Positions 47,275 through 58,209 of a stretch of DNA of 64,000 nt are shown here, piece after piece; the first letter of the stretch is position 1; each line of letters begins with the position of its first letter. The stretch is from Leptasterias polaris. Its lineage: Eukaryota > Echinodermata > Asteroidea > Forcipulatida > Asteriidae. The position numbers and the translations under genes are program-made. Below the pieces are notes generated by a model that searched no databases, was not told where the DNA came from, and was given only the letters and a program-made list of their open reading frames with translations. The stretch is from NCBI GenBank assembly GCA_037783415.1, contig JAZGTN010000003.1, forward strand, positions 2,626,501-2,690,500, in the 5' to 3' direction.

Positions 47275-47455
47275 GTAATGAACCACAAGGGAAACTGAAT
47301 GAATAGGCCCCTACATTTTTTTGGAGGGGGGGATTGAACAAAGAAAAATTGACTATAGAGCGGAACTTGAACCTGCAACCTCCGGATTAACGTGCCGGAG
47401 GTCGCAATTTCAAGTTTCGCTTTAGTCAATTTTACCTTGTTAAACCCCAAATAAA
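47275..47455 (-). mobile_element. tRNA-like SINE with inverted flank
   Basis: Minus-strand B-box GGTTCAAGTTC (47363-47373) and TAGTCAATTTTTCTTTGTTC match the 16.0 kb element. A degenerate inverted copy follows directly (CCGGAGGTCGCAATTTCAAG...TAGTCAATTTTACCTTGTT). Confidence 0.6.
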
Positions 47456-47561
47456 TTCAAACTTAAGCGTTAAGTTATGACTAAGCAAGTCATTGTACCA
47501 GACATTATTGAAATCTAACTCTAAAAATGGCTTCTTGCTGAATTTTCTTTAATGAATAACC

Positions 47562-47622
47562 TCACTTGGAATGTGAGGTTTGTTTGGTGACCCTCACTTG
47601 GAATGTGAGGTTTGTTTGGTGA
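47562..47622. repeat. 31-bp perfect tandem duplication
   Basis: CCTCACTTGGAATGTGAGGT then TTGTTTGGTGA, twice. Confidence 0.95.
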
Positions 47623-48053
47623 CAAGTCACTGTAGGAAATTTTCAACTGAGTAGGAATTTTTGTTTGTTTTTGTGGCTGTTTTTATGACAGTGCGATGAA
47701 TTGTTCTCAACGTTGTGTCTTTGCATTGATTACTAACACTGTGCGATCCCTTTATATGCCATCTTCTGAGTTCTCAACTCAAAAATTATAATTACTATTA
47801 CTATTATTGTTTATAAAAGTGATTTATAAGATTAGATACAGGAACCAGTGCTATTCACTTCTGATGGCTTTTTTCATTTCTTGGGCGGACTAAACCAGAA
47901 ACAATGTCTTGGTCTTATCAGAAGCATTCGTTATTCATGAATCTATATGTCTTTGTTGTTTTAAGAACTGTTAATACCTCATAGTTACCACCACAGCTTG
48001 TAAGATTTGTTGTCACTGCAAACACACAATTTTGTAAACACCTGCACTCAGGG

Positions 48054-48472
48054 ACCAGGACCTCCTATTGTCCCTGTTTTGGGACCTCCTATTGTCCCTG
48101 TTTGGGGGCCTCCTATTGTCCCTGTTTGGGGGCCTCCTATTGTCCCTGTTTGGGGATCTCCTATTGCCCCTGTTTGGGGGCCTCCTATTGTCCCTGTTTG
48201 GGGACCTCCTATTGTCCCTGTTTGGGGGCCTCCTATTGTCCCTGTTTGGGGACCTCCTATTGTCCCTGTTTGGGGGCCTCCTATTGTCCCTGTTTGGGGG
48301 CCTCCTATTGTCCCTGTTTGGGGGGCCTCCTATTGTCCCTGTTTGGGGGGCCTCCTATTGTCCCTGTTTGGGGGGGCCTCCTATTGTCCCTGTTTGGGGG
48401 GCCTCCTATTGTCCCTGTTTGGGGGCCTCCTATTGTCCCTGTTTGGGACCTCCTATTGTCCCTGTTTGTATT
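48054..48472. repeat. 24-bp minisatellite, about 17 copies
   Basis: The unit is CCTCCTATTGTCCCTGTTT plus 4-7 G/A. The 24-bp length is a multiple of three and no frame meets a stop, so all three plus frames stay open (PPIVPVWG, ASYCPCLG, LLLSLFGG). Copies with longer G-runs at the 3' side shift the frame. No gene context is seen; treat as non-coding. Confidence 0.95.
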
Positions 48473-49229
48473 TTACCTTGTTGTCATCAGCTAGCACTCC
48501 AGCTCCCATTGGTTTTGTACATACTTTTCAACTGGGGACCTTCACCCAACCGGGAACCCTATTGTCCCTTTTGTTCACGTGTAGGCCTACCCGGTAACAC
48601 CGTCAACACTTTTTTCCCACCATGCATATAGTCTCAAATCTTACTTAATATTATGTTAGTTATTATTAGTTTTACTTTAAAAACTCATCGCACTTGAATA
48701 ATTGTGTGCATAGTTCACCTTTGACCCGTGGTGTGCGTGCATCTAAATTAAATCTAATCAATTCTACTCTTTTTTTCTCTCTTCAACCTTTTGAAGAATA
48801 TCCACCAAAGTTCACATTAGTTTTGTTTGGAAATTACTTAAGATGATTCCTTTGTCCCCATACAAAAAAAAACTGGAACAGCCAGTCAAAGCACTTGGTC
48901 TTAAAACCAACTGTGGCCGGCTCCGCTCTCCCAGTGTTCTGCTTGATCACTGATGCGTTATTGTCGTTAAAATCTGCACTCGTATTGAGTATAGGAAAGT
49001 ACTTTTACGGTAGTATTGTTTGGTATTTATTATTTTGTGAAAATTCCGTCCATATAAATAGTTTCAGTTTCAAAGACTTTTATAACTTCTTTTGCACCCA
49101 AATCATGGTTGACATGATGATAAGGTTTTTATCACATTATGACAGTCATCAGGGGAATTACTAGTAAAAGTATAGGCCTAGTGTTCGTTTTTTTTTGTCC
49201 GTTTGTTGTTGTTTTTGTGTTGTGTGGGT

Positions 49230-49252
49230 TGTTTTTTGGGGGGGGGGGGGGG
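49230..49252. repeat. Poly(G) run
   Basis: About 15 consecutive G after a T-rich tract; a second G-run lies at 50934-50953, also in a repeat. Confidence 0.9.
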
Positions 49253-49792
49253 TGGGGTTCTCTCTCTATATAATATGTATGTATGTTTTACCGAATCTCA
49301 TTTTCTAATTTTTGTCAAAATGATCCATAAATTTAACAGACCTTACGGTACATGACGTCATTTGAGTAGGGCGCCCTTGGCTGGAGGTCCAAAGGAGGTT
49401 GCTCATTGGCCCATTCTGTGCGCTGCGCGTACATAGATGGGCGTTTTTCATTGTTTCATAACCTTTACTCTCTATTGATGACGTCAATGCATAAGGTTCG
49501 TTATTAAACAGAGGTTGAATCGTTTATTTCGTTTTGTGAATTTTCTCAATGACTCTCACTTGAACACCTTCTTAATTTATATTTTGCCAGATGATTGATT
49601 TAAAAAGTACAATTAACCGTTGATATTATTTGTGATTGCATTTTCCCTCACTTGTACAATTATTGTTTCCTTTTTATACAAAGTAAGAGATACCGGAATG
49701 GCGATTTTAAGTTAAAACAATTTATTTTTATTTTTTTCCGTAGCATACAAAACTACATTTTTAACACTGTCATGATAGGTTCTTACTTTTCA

Positions 49793-49990
49793 GTAACCTT
49801 ACAGTGTAATGATCATTAATTTTATTCATTAATGTGTCACATTGTATGATAATGAAGATGTGATTTTTATAGAATAAAATTTGGGATACCGACTTTGGTG
49901 TATTTTCGTATTATTTAAATTGCAGTTAGCGTTGGATCCCAGCCTAAAGGGGCGGATCCAAAGAGTTTTTTTGTGGGGGGATCAAGGATC
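49793..49990 (+). repeat. Duplicated segment, copy 1
   Basis: CCTTACAGTGTAATGATCAT through GGGGCGGATCCAAA recurs at 50755-50960, 960 bp downstream, with moderate divergence. Confidence 0.85.
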
Positions 49991-50754
49991 AATAAACAAA
50001 AAACGATTGAACCGATTTGCTGGTGCAAAACTTAAATAAACAACCTTTAAATAACTGTTTTAATGACCTAATAAAGAAATGATGATTTGCGAGAAGTCGC
50101 TGAAATAGCTATAAAGCCCGATTCTCCTGATAATGTTTGCCTCTTCAATCCTGAAGAAGAAAAAGAGGTGATTTCTTCCAAGGGAACATCGTAAAGTTTT
50201 GCATTCAAGCAACATCTTTTGCGTAAAGAATAATTCAAACTTTCCACTGGTGGCATGGCAGTAGGCCCAAGGCCGCGGCAATGTGATGAGCAGCAGATCT
50301 GATGATCGTTTTTTTAACATTATTTTTATCAGAAAACGATGATGCTCTCAAAATGCCTTTTTGTACTTCACCTGTTGTTGCGTGTATATTATTAATTAGA
50401 AAAGTGTAAAATGAGTTAATTTCGGCTCTAGGCTTTTTAATATTTTGCTGTATAGATTTCAACCATTTACAGGGCGTCAAAACGTTAAAGAGAACTACGT
50501 CATAAAAAGCTAGTTGCTGTGCGTATCCACTCCCTAAACGGAAAGGGGGACAGGTAAAGAAAACATTTGAACAGGTGTTGAAATAAAGCAATAGGGCCTA
50601 CGTGTTCTATCCCCTTGTTTAATTTTGTATCCCCTTTTGTTTAATTACTTGTCCCCGATGCATCGGGATGTGGGGCTCCATAGAAAACAGTCGTGGTCAA
50701 TATTGGGATTTGAACTGCTAAGCAATTAAATCACGCTATTTCAATCTTGCCCCC

Positions 50755-50960
50755 ACCTTACAGTGTAATGATCATTAATTAATATTCACTAATTGTGTCA
50801 CATTGTATGATAGTGAAGATATGATTTTTTATTTGGGATACCGACTTCGTGTATTTTGTATGATTTAAAGTGTGGTTAGTGTTGGATACCAGCCCCAAGG
50901 GGGCGGATCCAAAAAGTCGGGGTTTTTTTCTTGGGGGGGGGGGGGGGGGGGGGTTCAAGG
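50755..50960 (+). repeat. Duplicated segment, copy 2
   Basis: Second copy of 49793-49990, ending in a long G-run. Confidence 0.85.
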
Positions 50961-51155
50961 ATAACATTTTTTTTTAAACACACACACCCCAATTCACTTG
51001 GCAGTTTTTAGAATTTCATAGTTTTGTTAGTGTTTCGATATATATCTAAAGTATGAATTTTGTTACTACAACTTTGATGTAATTGTTCATGTTACCACTT
51101 TTAAAAAGGGGTTTTTATATAGTTATTGGATTTGATTTAGGATCATAGATCAGCA

Positions 51156-52190
51156 TTCGGGTTCACCACACTAAATAGGCCGAACATCATGCGCCAAACT
51201 GGTTATTATAATTTGTATGCCCTCAAATTCTTGAATAATTATAATGTTTTTGGGTCATGCAATTTTGATTACGGTGAAATCATGACAAGTCACCACAACC
51301 TGAGACTCTATGCTTCAACTTTTGAGAAGATTTGATAAACTTAGGCTTTAAAGTTGGTTTTATTTGGCTTAGGAATTGGAGGAGTACTTCATGAAAACTG
51401 ACAGCAAGTCGGTCTGGGATCGAGCACCTTTAATTCGGGGATGTTTTTCCTGTGGTAATTAGTGAACATTCCAAACGGTTGACCTGCCAAAAATTGCATA
51501 GAAATGTGAAGTTTAGTTGTCCAAAATATATTTGATTGGTTTTCAAGAGGCTGCGAGACATTAAAATATTTAAAAAGTATTTTTGAGTATTTAGTATTTA
51601 ATTTAGCATTGGTTGCCACTGGAGTTTATAGTGTGGTGCACCCATCGCACAGACCTCTAGTGATGAAGAGGAATGAAGAAAGTATTATACAAAAAATATG
51701 TCTTTAACCCATCCGGGTGCACTACTCTAAATCGACCAAAAATTCATGCGCCAAGCTACTTATCATAATTTGTAAACCCACAACTTATTTTTAATTATAA
51801 CGTTTTGGGGGTCATGCAACTAATAGAGTGTGTAATTATAAGAACTTATCACAACCTGGGGGTTCTGGGTTTCAAGTTTTGAGGAGATTTGATAAATTTG
51901 GGCTTTAAAGTTGGTCCTATTTAGCTTGGGAATTGGAGGAGTGCCTCATGAAAACTGGCGGCAAGTCGGTTTGGGAAAAAACACATTTTCGGGGGTGTTT
52001 TTTTCTGGGGTAATTAGCAAAAATTCCAAACGGCTGACCTGCCAAAAATTGAAAAGAAATCTGAAGTTTAGTGGTCTGAAAATATATTTGATTGGTTTTC
52101 AAGAGGCTGAGAGACTTTTAACAATTTTTTGAGAATTTTTGAATATTTAGCATTTATCATTGTTTGCTATGGGAGTCTATTTAGAGGGGT
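51156..52190. repeat. Diverged tandem duplication, about 555 bp
   Basis: 51156-51650 and 51711-52190 share AATTGGAGGAGT, CATGAAAACTG, CCTGCCAAAAATTG and ATATTTGATTGGTTTTCAAG in order. Confidence 0.85.
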
Positions 52191-52574
52191 GAAACCATCC
52201 ACGGCGGATTGTTTTGGGTATAGCGCCCTCTGTTATCAAAATTATGCCATGCAGGTCACCACCTTCCTCTCCCATCCATCCAGCATGCATGCAACAAGCA
52301 ACCGGACTGTGTTAGGCGGCTAGTTCAACTCAAACATTCAATTTAATTATTGAAGTTGGTAAGTTAACTGTCATATATTGCATAAGGTACATTGGTGTCT
52401 ATGGAGGCCGGTTGTCTACATGGTATAATACTGATGTGCATGTAACAAAGAGGGTGTGTTTAGGGCCTGTGTTGATTTAAAGACGAAGGGAAAAGTCAAA
52501 TTGAATTTTGCGATGTTTTCATTTTCCAATACTTACTATACTGCATATTTATAATACATGTACCATACTATTAC

Positions 52575-52684
52575 TAGACCCAGTAACTGGGGCGCTGTAC
52601 TCCTTTTTTCGAAATTTTTACATCATCGACCGATGATGTCAACATTTCGAAAAAAGGAGTACAGCGCCCCAGTTACTGGGTCTA
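52575..52684. mobile_element. Near-perfect foldback MITE, 110 bp
   Basis: TAGACCCAGTAACTGGGGCG continues CTGTACTCCTTTTTTCG and is mirrored in the right arm; only about 5 bp of loop. Likely young. Confidence 0.9.
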
Positions 52685-52865
52685 ATACCATACATTTTTG
52701 TATGGGGATGTTTTGGTTAATTCTAGCCACAGCCATGAATAGCAATAGGGCCAATCCACTCTGTGTCCTTGGCCTTAGCCCCATTGCAAACCTATTTTTG
52801 TGCCCATTGAGATTTTTAATCCGGGACGTTCTCGATCATGAAACTTATCGATCGAATGCTACTAT

Positions 52866-53249
52866 ACTTGTAGATAGCCCCATTTATAGTGCCAATACTC
52901 TGGACTTGCTCCGATCCTTGGCCCTACGCCCATGTACCTCCAGGAGGTGGGATCATTTTTCGAATATAAACTTGCATTAGCAAACATCATGGATGCCGGG
53001 CAGTCAAATCGGTGGCAGTAACGCCTCAGAATTTCTTCAAAATTACATCAAAACGAGCGCGCACAATGGCGTTTTAATGTGCTGTCTACAAATCGGATAC
53101 AATGAGTGACAACTGGGGAAAAAATCTCGGCATAAAAACGTGAGTTTATATTCGAAAAATTATCCCACCTCCTGGAGGTACATGGGCGTAGGGCCAAGGA
53201 TCGGAGGAAGTACAGAGTATTGGCACTATAAATGGGGCTAACTTGTAGA
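52866..53249. mobile_element. Foldback element with apparent 9-bp target duplication
   Basis: Inverted ends TAGCCCCATTTATAGTGCC (52875 onward) and complement (to 53240) extend for about 100 bp. Both are flanked by ACTTGTAGA. A 9-bp duplication is typical of Mutator-like elements. Confidence 0.7.
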
Positions 53250-53492
53250 TAGCCCTACTGCTGATTTTTTTAAAAAAGACATCATGGATTTTTGGGGGAA
53301 AATTAAATATTAAATTGGTTGAAGATGTGGGCACATGGCAAGGCATACTCAATTTGGTGGACCCCCCCCCCCTTATAAATAATCGCAAGGTTTATACATC
53401 TTATGTGTACTCGCAATTTTTGTCAACCTAGCAAATGTTGGATGTCTAAGAAGCACAATTTGTAATGGTCCTGTATTGATGTGGCAATATTA

Positions 53493-54102
53493 GGCTCTAG
53501 ACCTAGCCCAGGTTGGACTCCTCCGTTGCATACAACGCGACGGAGTCCAGGGTATACTATAAAGGTCCCGTACCATTGCGACAAAATTTATTTTAAAAAA
53601 ATCATATTTTTACCTTTTTGAGGAAGCTGAAATTTCACTCACCTTGTGTCCTGAACTTTAAGTCTGCTGGATTCAGAATTGTCAATTTTATCCTTGGAAG
53701 ACATTATTTGTATAAATAAAATGGAAATTGACGCCTTCATTGTGACAGCCTTAACTGACAGCTTGTGAACCGCTTGTGAATGCTTAGATGCTATGCATGT
53801 CGCGCGTGCGCACATGAGCCTTAACAGTCAATTGGTACACGACGGTCACATCGCCAGTGCACAACTCGGACTTATTTTCGGAAATAATGTCATCCATGGA
53901 TGTATTTGTTAGTTGTGAACTCATCAAAAGTGTAGTTAAGGACACCAAGAATATATGAACGGAATTTCAGCTTCTCAAATAAGGTAAAAATATGAAAAAA
54001 ATTGTAGTTAAAATTTTGTTCGCATTGTAGAGGAGCTTTATATCCAGGACGTCAGTGCAGTGCAACAGACACTGACGTCCTACCAGGGCTATCTCTAGAC
54101 CC
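53493..54102. mobile_element. 0.6 kb foldback element upstream of HIRIP3
   Basis: Outer ends GCTCTAGACCTAGCCC and GGGCTATCTCTAGACC are inverted. Inside each is a small hairpin (53514-53549; 54046-54081 with AGGACGTCAGTG/CACTGACGTCCT), then a long inner inverted pair (53576-53636 and 53961-54028, GAAATTTCAGCTTC type). Confidence 0.75.
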
Positions 54103-54220
54103 TGCACTTTGACTTCACAAGCACAAAACCTTCTCCTTACTCAGGTCAATAAAGAGCTATCATTGGCTGAGAGTCGTGCACAGCGCATACACAAGTGCTC
54201 GTTTCCATTGTTTGACATCA

Positions 54221-54230
54221 AAGATGGCGT
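54221..54230 (+). promoter_or_regulatory. YY1-like AAGATGGCG element upstream of HIRIP3
   Basis: AAGATGGCGT matches the YY1 core, which in animals often lies just downstream of the start site of housekeeping genes. It is 344 bp upstream of the HIRIP3 ATG, in sequence that may be the 5' leader. Its own ATG opens a short frame (MASMQGSLLLNEFV) not recognised as HIRIP3. Confidence 0.3.
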
Positions 54231-54552
54231 CAATGCAAGGGAGTCTATTGCTAAACGAATTTGTCTGCCGAGTGAATCAGTTTTGGCATTCTAAATGGTT
54301 TATGCTAGACTTGCATTACTGTTTCAAGAGGAATATCAATTCCTACCTCCAGCTCTCCTGAGTTCTTTTCATGTTTTATCATTTTCTTCTTGTAGCCCCT
54401 TACCAAGAGTGGCTTTTAGCCTTGTTTGGGGCGAACTTGCATAAAAAAATATATAAAAACATTAATTGTTGAAGTTGTTCCCACTGGATTGTTCTCAGCA
54501 CACTTCTTGATTTCAAGATTTCTAAATCCTAACTATTCCTTGTACTTTTCAG

Positions 54553-57500
54553 AGAGCACTCAGCATGGCCAGCAATAAGAAAAGGAAACGACTCCAGTAT
54601 ATGGAAAGCTCATCAGATTCAGATCATGATGAAGTCAAAAAGTCTCCCAAGAAAGCTCTACAGATAGCTTCGCAATCGCCACATGGTGAGAAGAAGACCG
54701 GGAGGAATGGAAGACCAATTAAAAAGAGACTCAAACGACCAGTTGATGATTCAGAGGAAGAGTTAGTGGCAGCTGAGGAATCCGATACTGTGGAGAAAGA
54801 GATAAGTAGTGATGATGAGGTCGATGAAGACAATGATGCTGCAAAAGAGGTAGAGTCAGATCATGAGTCTTCAAAGAAAAAACAGTCATCAGTAAAACAC
54901 ATCAGTGGGGGTGGATTATCAAATAAAAAAACTAAGCAGAGGGAGATAAGCGAGGAGGAGGAGGAGGAGCAAGAAGAGGATGAGAGTGAAGAAAAAAATC
55001 TTGAAGTGGATGAATTAGATAGTGATTATGAACCATTAAAGAAAAAAACAGTGCAAGCAATGCACATTAAAAGCAATGGAAGACCCCCCCAAAAGAGGGG
55101 TGACCAATTTAAGGAGATAGGAAGTAGTGAGGATGAAGAAGAGTTTGTCAGTGGAAAACCCCAGACGAAAAAGGCCAAGAAAGAACTAAAGATGGCTAGT
55201 GATGAGGAAGATGAAGAAGAAACTGATATAGAAGAGGGTGAAGCAGATAGTGATTACGAGCCTCTCAAAAAAGAGTCACCTTTGCACAAAAAAGACAGTG
55301 GAAAACCCCAAAAGAAAGTGGCAAAGAAAGAACTAAAGATGGCTAGTGATGAGGAGGAAGATGAAGAAGAAACTGATATAGAAGAGGTTGAAGCAGATAG
55401 TGATGAAGAGCCTCTCAAAAAAGAGTCACCTGTGCACGAAAAAGACAGTGGAAAACCCCAGAAGAAAATGGCCAAGAAAGAACTAAAGATGGCTAGTGAT
55501 GAGGAGGAAGATGAAGAAGAAACTGATATAGAAGAGGTTGAAGCAGATAGTGATGAAGAGCCTCTCAAAAAAGAGTCACCTGTGCACGAAAAAGACAGTG
55601 GAAAACCCCAGAAGAAAATGGCCAAGAAAGAACTAAAGATGGCTAGTGATGAGGAAGATGAAGAAGAAACTGATATAGAAGAGGGTGAAGCAGATAGTGA
55701 TTACGAGCCTCTCAAAAAAGAGTCACCTTTGCACAAAAAAGACAGTGGAAAACCCCAAAAGAAAGTGGCAAAGAAAGAACTAAAGATGGCTAGTGATGAG
55801 GAGGAAGATGAAGAAGAAACTGATATAGAAGAGGTTGAAGCAGATAGTGATGAAGAGCCTCTCAAAAAAGAGTCACCTGTGCACGAAAAAGACAGTGGAA
55901 AACCCCAGAAGAAAATGGCCAAGAAAGAACTAAAGATGGCTAGTGATGAGGAGAAAAATGAAGAAGATACTGATGTAGAAGAGGGTGAAGCAGATAGTGA
56001 TGAAGAGCCTCTCAAAAAAGAGTCACCTGTGCACGAAAAATACAGTGGAAAACCCCAAAAGAAAGTGGCCAAGAAAGAACTAAAGATGGCTAGTGATGAG
56101 GAAGATGAAGAAGAAACTGATATAGAAGAGGGTGAAGCAGATAGTGATTACGAGCCTCTCAAAAAAGAGTCACCTTTGCACAAAAAAGACAGTGGAAAAC
56201 CCCAAAAGAAAGTGGCCAAGAAAGAACTAAAGATGGCTAGTGATGAGGAAGATGAAGAAGAAACTGATATAGAAGAGGGTGAAGCAGATAGTGATTGGGA
56301 GACTCTCAAAAAAGAGCCACCTTTGCACAAAAAATACAGTGGAAAACCCCAGAAGAAAATGGCCAAGAAAGAACTAAAGATGGCTAGTGATGAGGAAGAT
56401 GAAGAAGATACTGATGTAGAAGAGGGTGAAGCAGATAGTGATTACGAGCCTCTCAAGAAACATCTCTCAGGAGGACTCAAGAAAAGTGACAATCAAACCA
56501 AGAATTCAAAGAAAGTCTTACAGATGGGCAGTGATGAGGAGGAGAAAGATGAAGAAGATACTGACTTAGAAGAGGAGGAGTTGGGTAGTGATGAAGAGCC
56601 TCTAAACAAAAAAGGGAGAGGAAAACCCCAAAAGAAAAAGTCCAAGAAAGAACTAGGGATGTCTAGTGATGAGGAGACCAGTAAGACTAAGTCAAACAAA
56701 CGAGAGAGGAGAAATATTTCTCCTGTGGTTGTAGCTAAAGGTATTATTGAATCAAGCAGTGAGGAGGACCAAGATACTTCAGACTCTGATGAACTACTTT
56801 CCAAAACTCAAGCAAAGTTATCACCTAATAAAAAACATTCTAAAGCGCCCTCGGAGTCGGAGGATGGCAGTGATGATGAGTGGGTTATGCTAACAAAATC
56901 AAAATCATCAAACCCAAGGCAGATGCGTAAAGGATCACAAGAGAAAAGATCTGTTAAAAAGAGTAGGTCAAGATCTCGGAGGGGTAAAGAATCAGATGAG
57001 TGCAGATCAGAAGAGGATGATTCCGATGAAGGGCATTCAGTTGTCAAACAACATGCCCATAAGAAGTCAACATCCAGGAAGGAAAAACTGAACATTTTTT
57101 ATAAGGGATCAAAACTGGGTAGCGCCATCAGTGACAGTGAATCTGAATCTGACTCAGGCTGTCTCTCTTCCAAGTCCAAGTCTCAAAAGAACATTGCTTC
57201 TTCTAAAACGAAATCATCAGCATCAAGAGTGAGTTATGAATCAGGTTCTGATGAGTCAAAAAGTCCATCTCGTAAGGCTAAATCAATAAAAGCCAAAACA
57301 TCAACAAAATATTCTGAAAGTGATAGCGATGACCAAGTCCTTGCCTCAAAATCTAACAACAGCTCACGTATGAACCTCAAGTGCAAGAAACAAAGCCATG
57401 GATTGTCACAAAAGCGCAAGAAAGCAGAGGAAAAAAATCACAACAAGAAACACTCAACAAGGGTTAAGTCCGTTAAATGTAGCTCAAGCTCTGATGAGGA

Positions 57501-58209
57501 TGATCTGTCCTCTAAGAACAAGCGTAGTGCCGATCGTATAAAGAAAATGTCATTTCAAAAAGACTCTAGAAATCTCCAGAAGTCTGTTCTTAAAAAGGGA
57601 AAAATTGATGAGACTCCCCATAGTTCATCAGATAGTGATGAGACAAATCTTTCTTCCAAGAGAAAGCACAGTCGTGATTATGTTAAGAAAAAAACATCCC
57701 AAAAAGAGTCCCAGAAATCCCTACATGGAAAGAGAACAATTAAGAAGGCTTTTTCATCAGAAGATGAAAGTAAAGCGGAAGAAGAAGTTAACACAAGAAC
57801 TGATCGGAAGTCGAGTCAAAAGAAACAGAAGAAAACAGTGAAAAGTAATAGCAATATGGAAAATACTGACAAAAGCAGCGACGATGCCAACAGCTGTTCA
57901 GAACAGGATAAGAGTTTAAGAGAAAAGGCTCGGAAAAAGCTCATGAAGTACACATCTCCACAGCAAAAATCCAAACCTAATGGAGAAGGAGCTAAAAAGA
58001 AAACTGACGATAGTGATGACTCGGATTCTAGCTCAGTGAGCAGTAACCTATCTATCGGCAGCCTCTCATCAGATGATGAACAAGAGAAGTTGCATCAGTC
58101 AAAGACGAAGAAGAAAGAAAGAAAAGAAAACGGCTCCAGGAATGGGAAGGATTCTAAGAAGAAGAAGAGATGTACAAGTAGCTCAAGGAAGGACGAGTCT
58201 GCCAGCGAG
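54553..58209 (+). CDS. HIRIP3: HIRIP3 large exon: acidic/basic disordered region with repeats
   Basis: Runs from MASNKKRKRLQYMESSSDSD to ASE at a GTACGT donor. Before the repeats come acidic Ser blocks and Lys runs; after them come many S-x-S-D/E-D/E clusters and KKKRK-like basic stretches (GKDSKKKKR near 58160). No folded domain is visible. Antisense open frames across this exon are composition shadows. Confidence 0.9.

Larger units (their letters stand above)
44567..54045. other. 3' flank of the ITPRID-like gene and intergenic DNA
   Basis: The proximal part is presumably 3' UTR; no polyadenylation site can be fixed (ATTAAA near 46790 and AATAAA at 47448 and 49874 are candidates). No protein-coding gene recognised. 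The listed repeats account for much of it. Confidence 0.5.

Noticed and set aside
48007..48631. Open frames of 130-196 codons
   Set aside because: Produced by the 24-bp minisatellite; no start context, splice structure or conserved flank.
50068..50591. Two overlapping minus-strand frames (118 and 62 codons) that could join around 50240
   Set aside because: No recognisable domain, frame break between them and no splice sites that convince; could be repeat debris. Worth a homology search only.
52558..52980. 140-codon plus-strand open frame
   Set aside because: Runs through one foldback element and into the arm of another; no homology recognised.
54109..54361. Short frames starting near the YY1-like motif, tested as the missing HIRIP3 N-terminus
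   Set aside because: Do not resemble the DEK-C-like domain; a splice at CCGA/GTGAAT would keep frame but is unsupported.
55254..57095. Several minus-strand serine/phenylalanine-rich frames
   Set aside because: Mirror images of the GAA/GAT-rich HIRIP3 repeat region.
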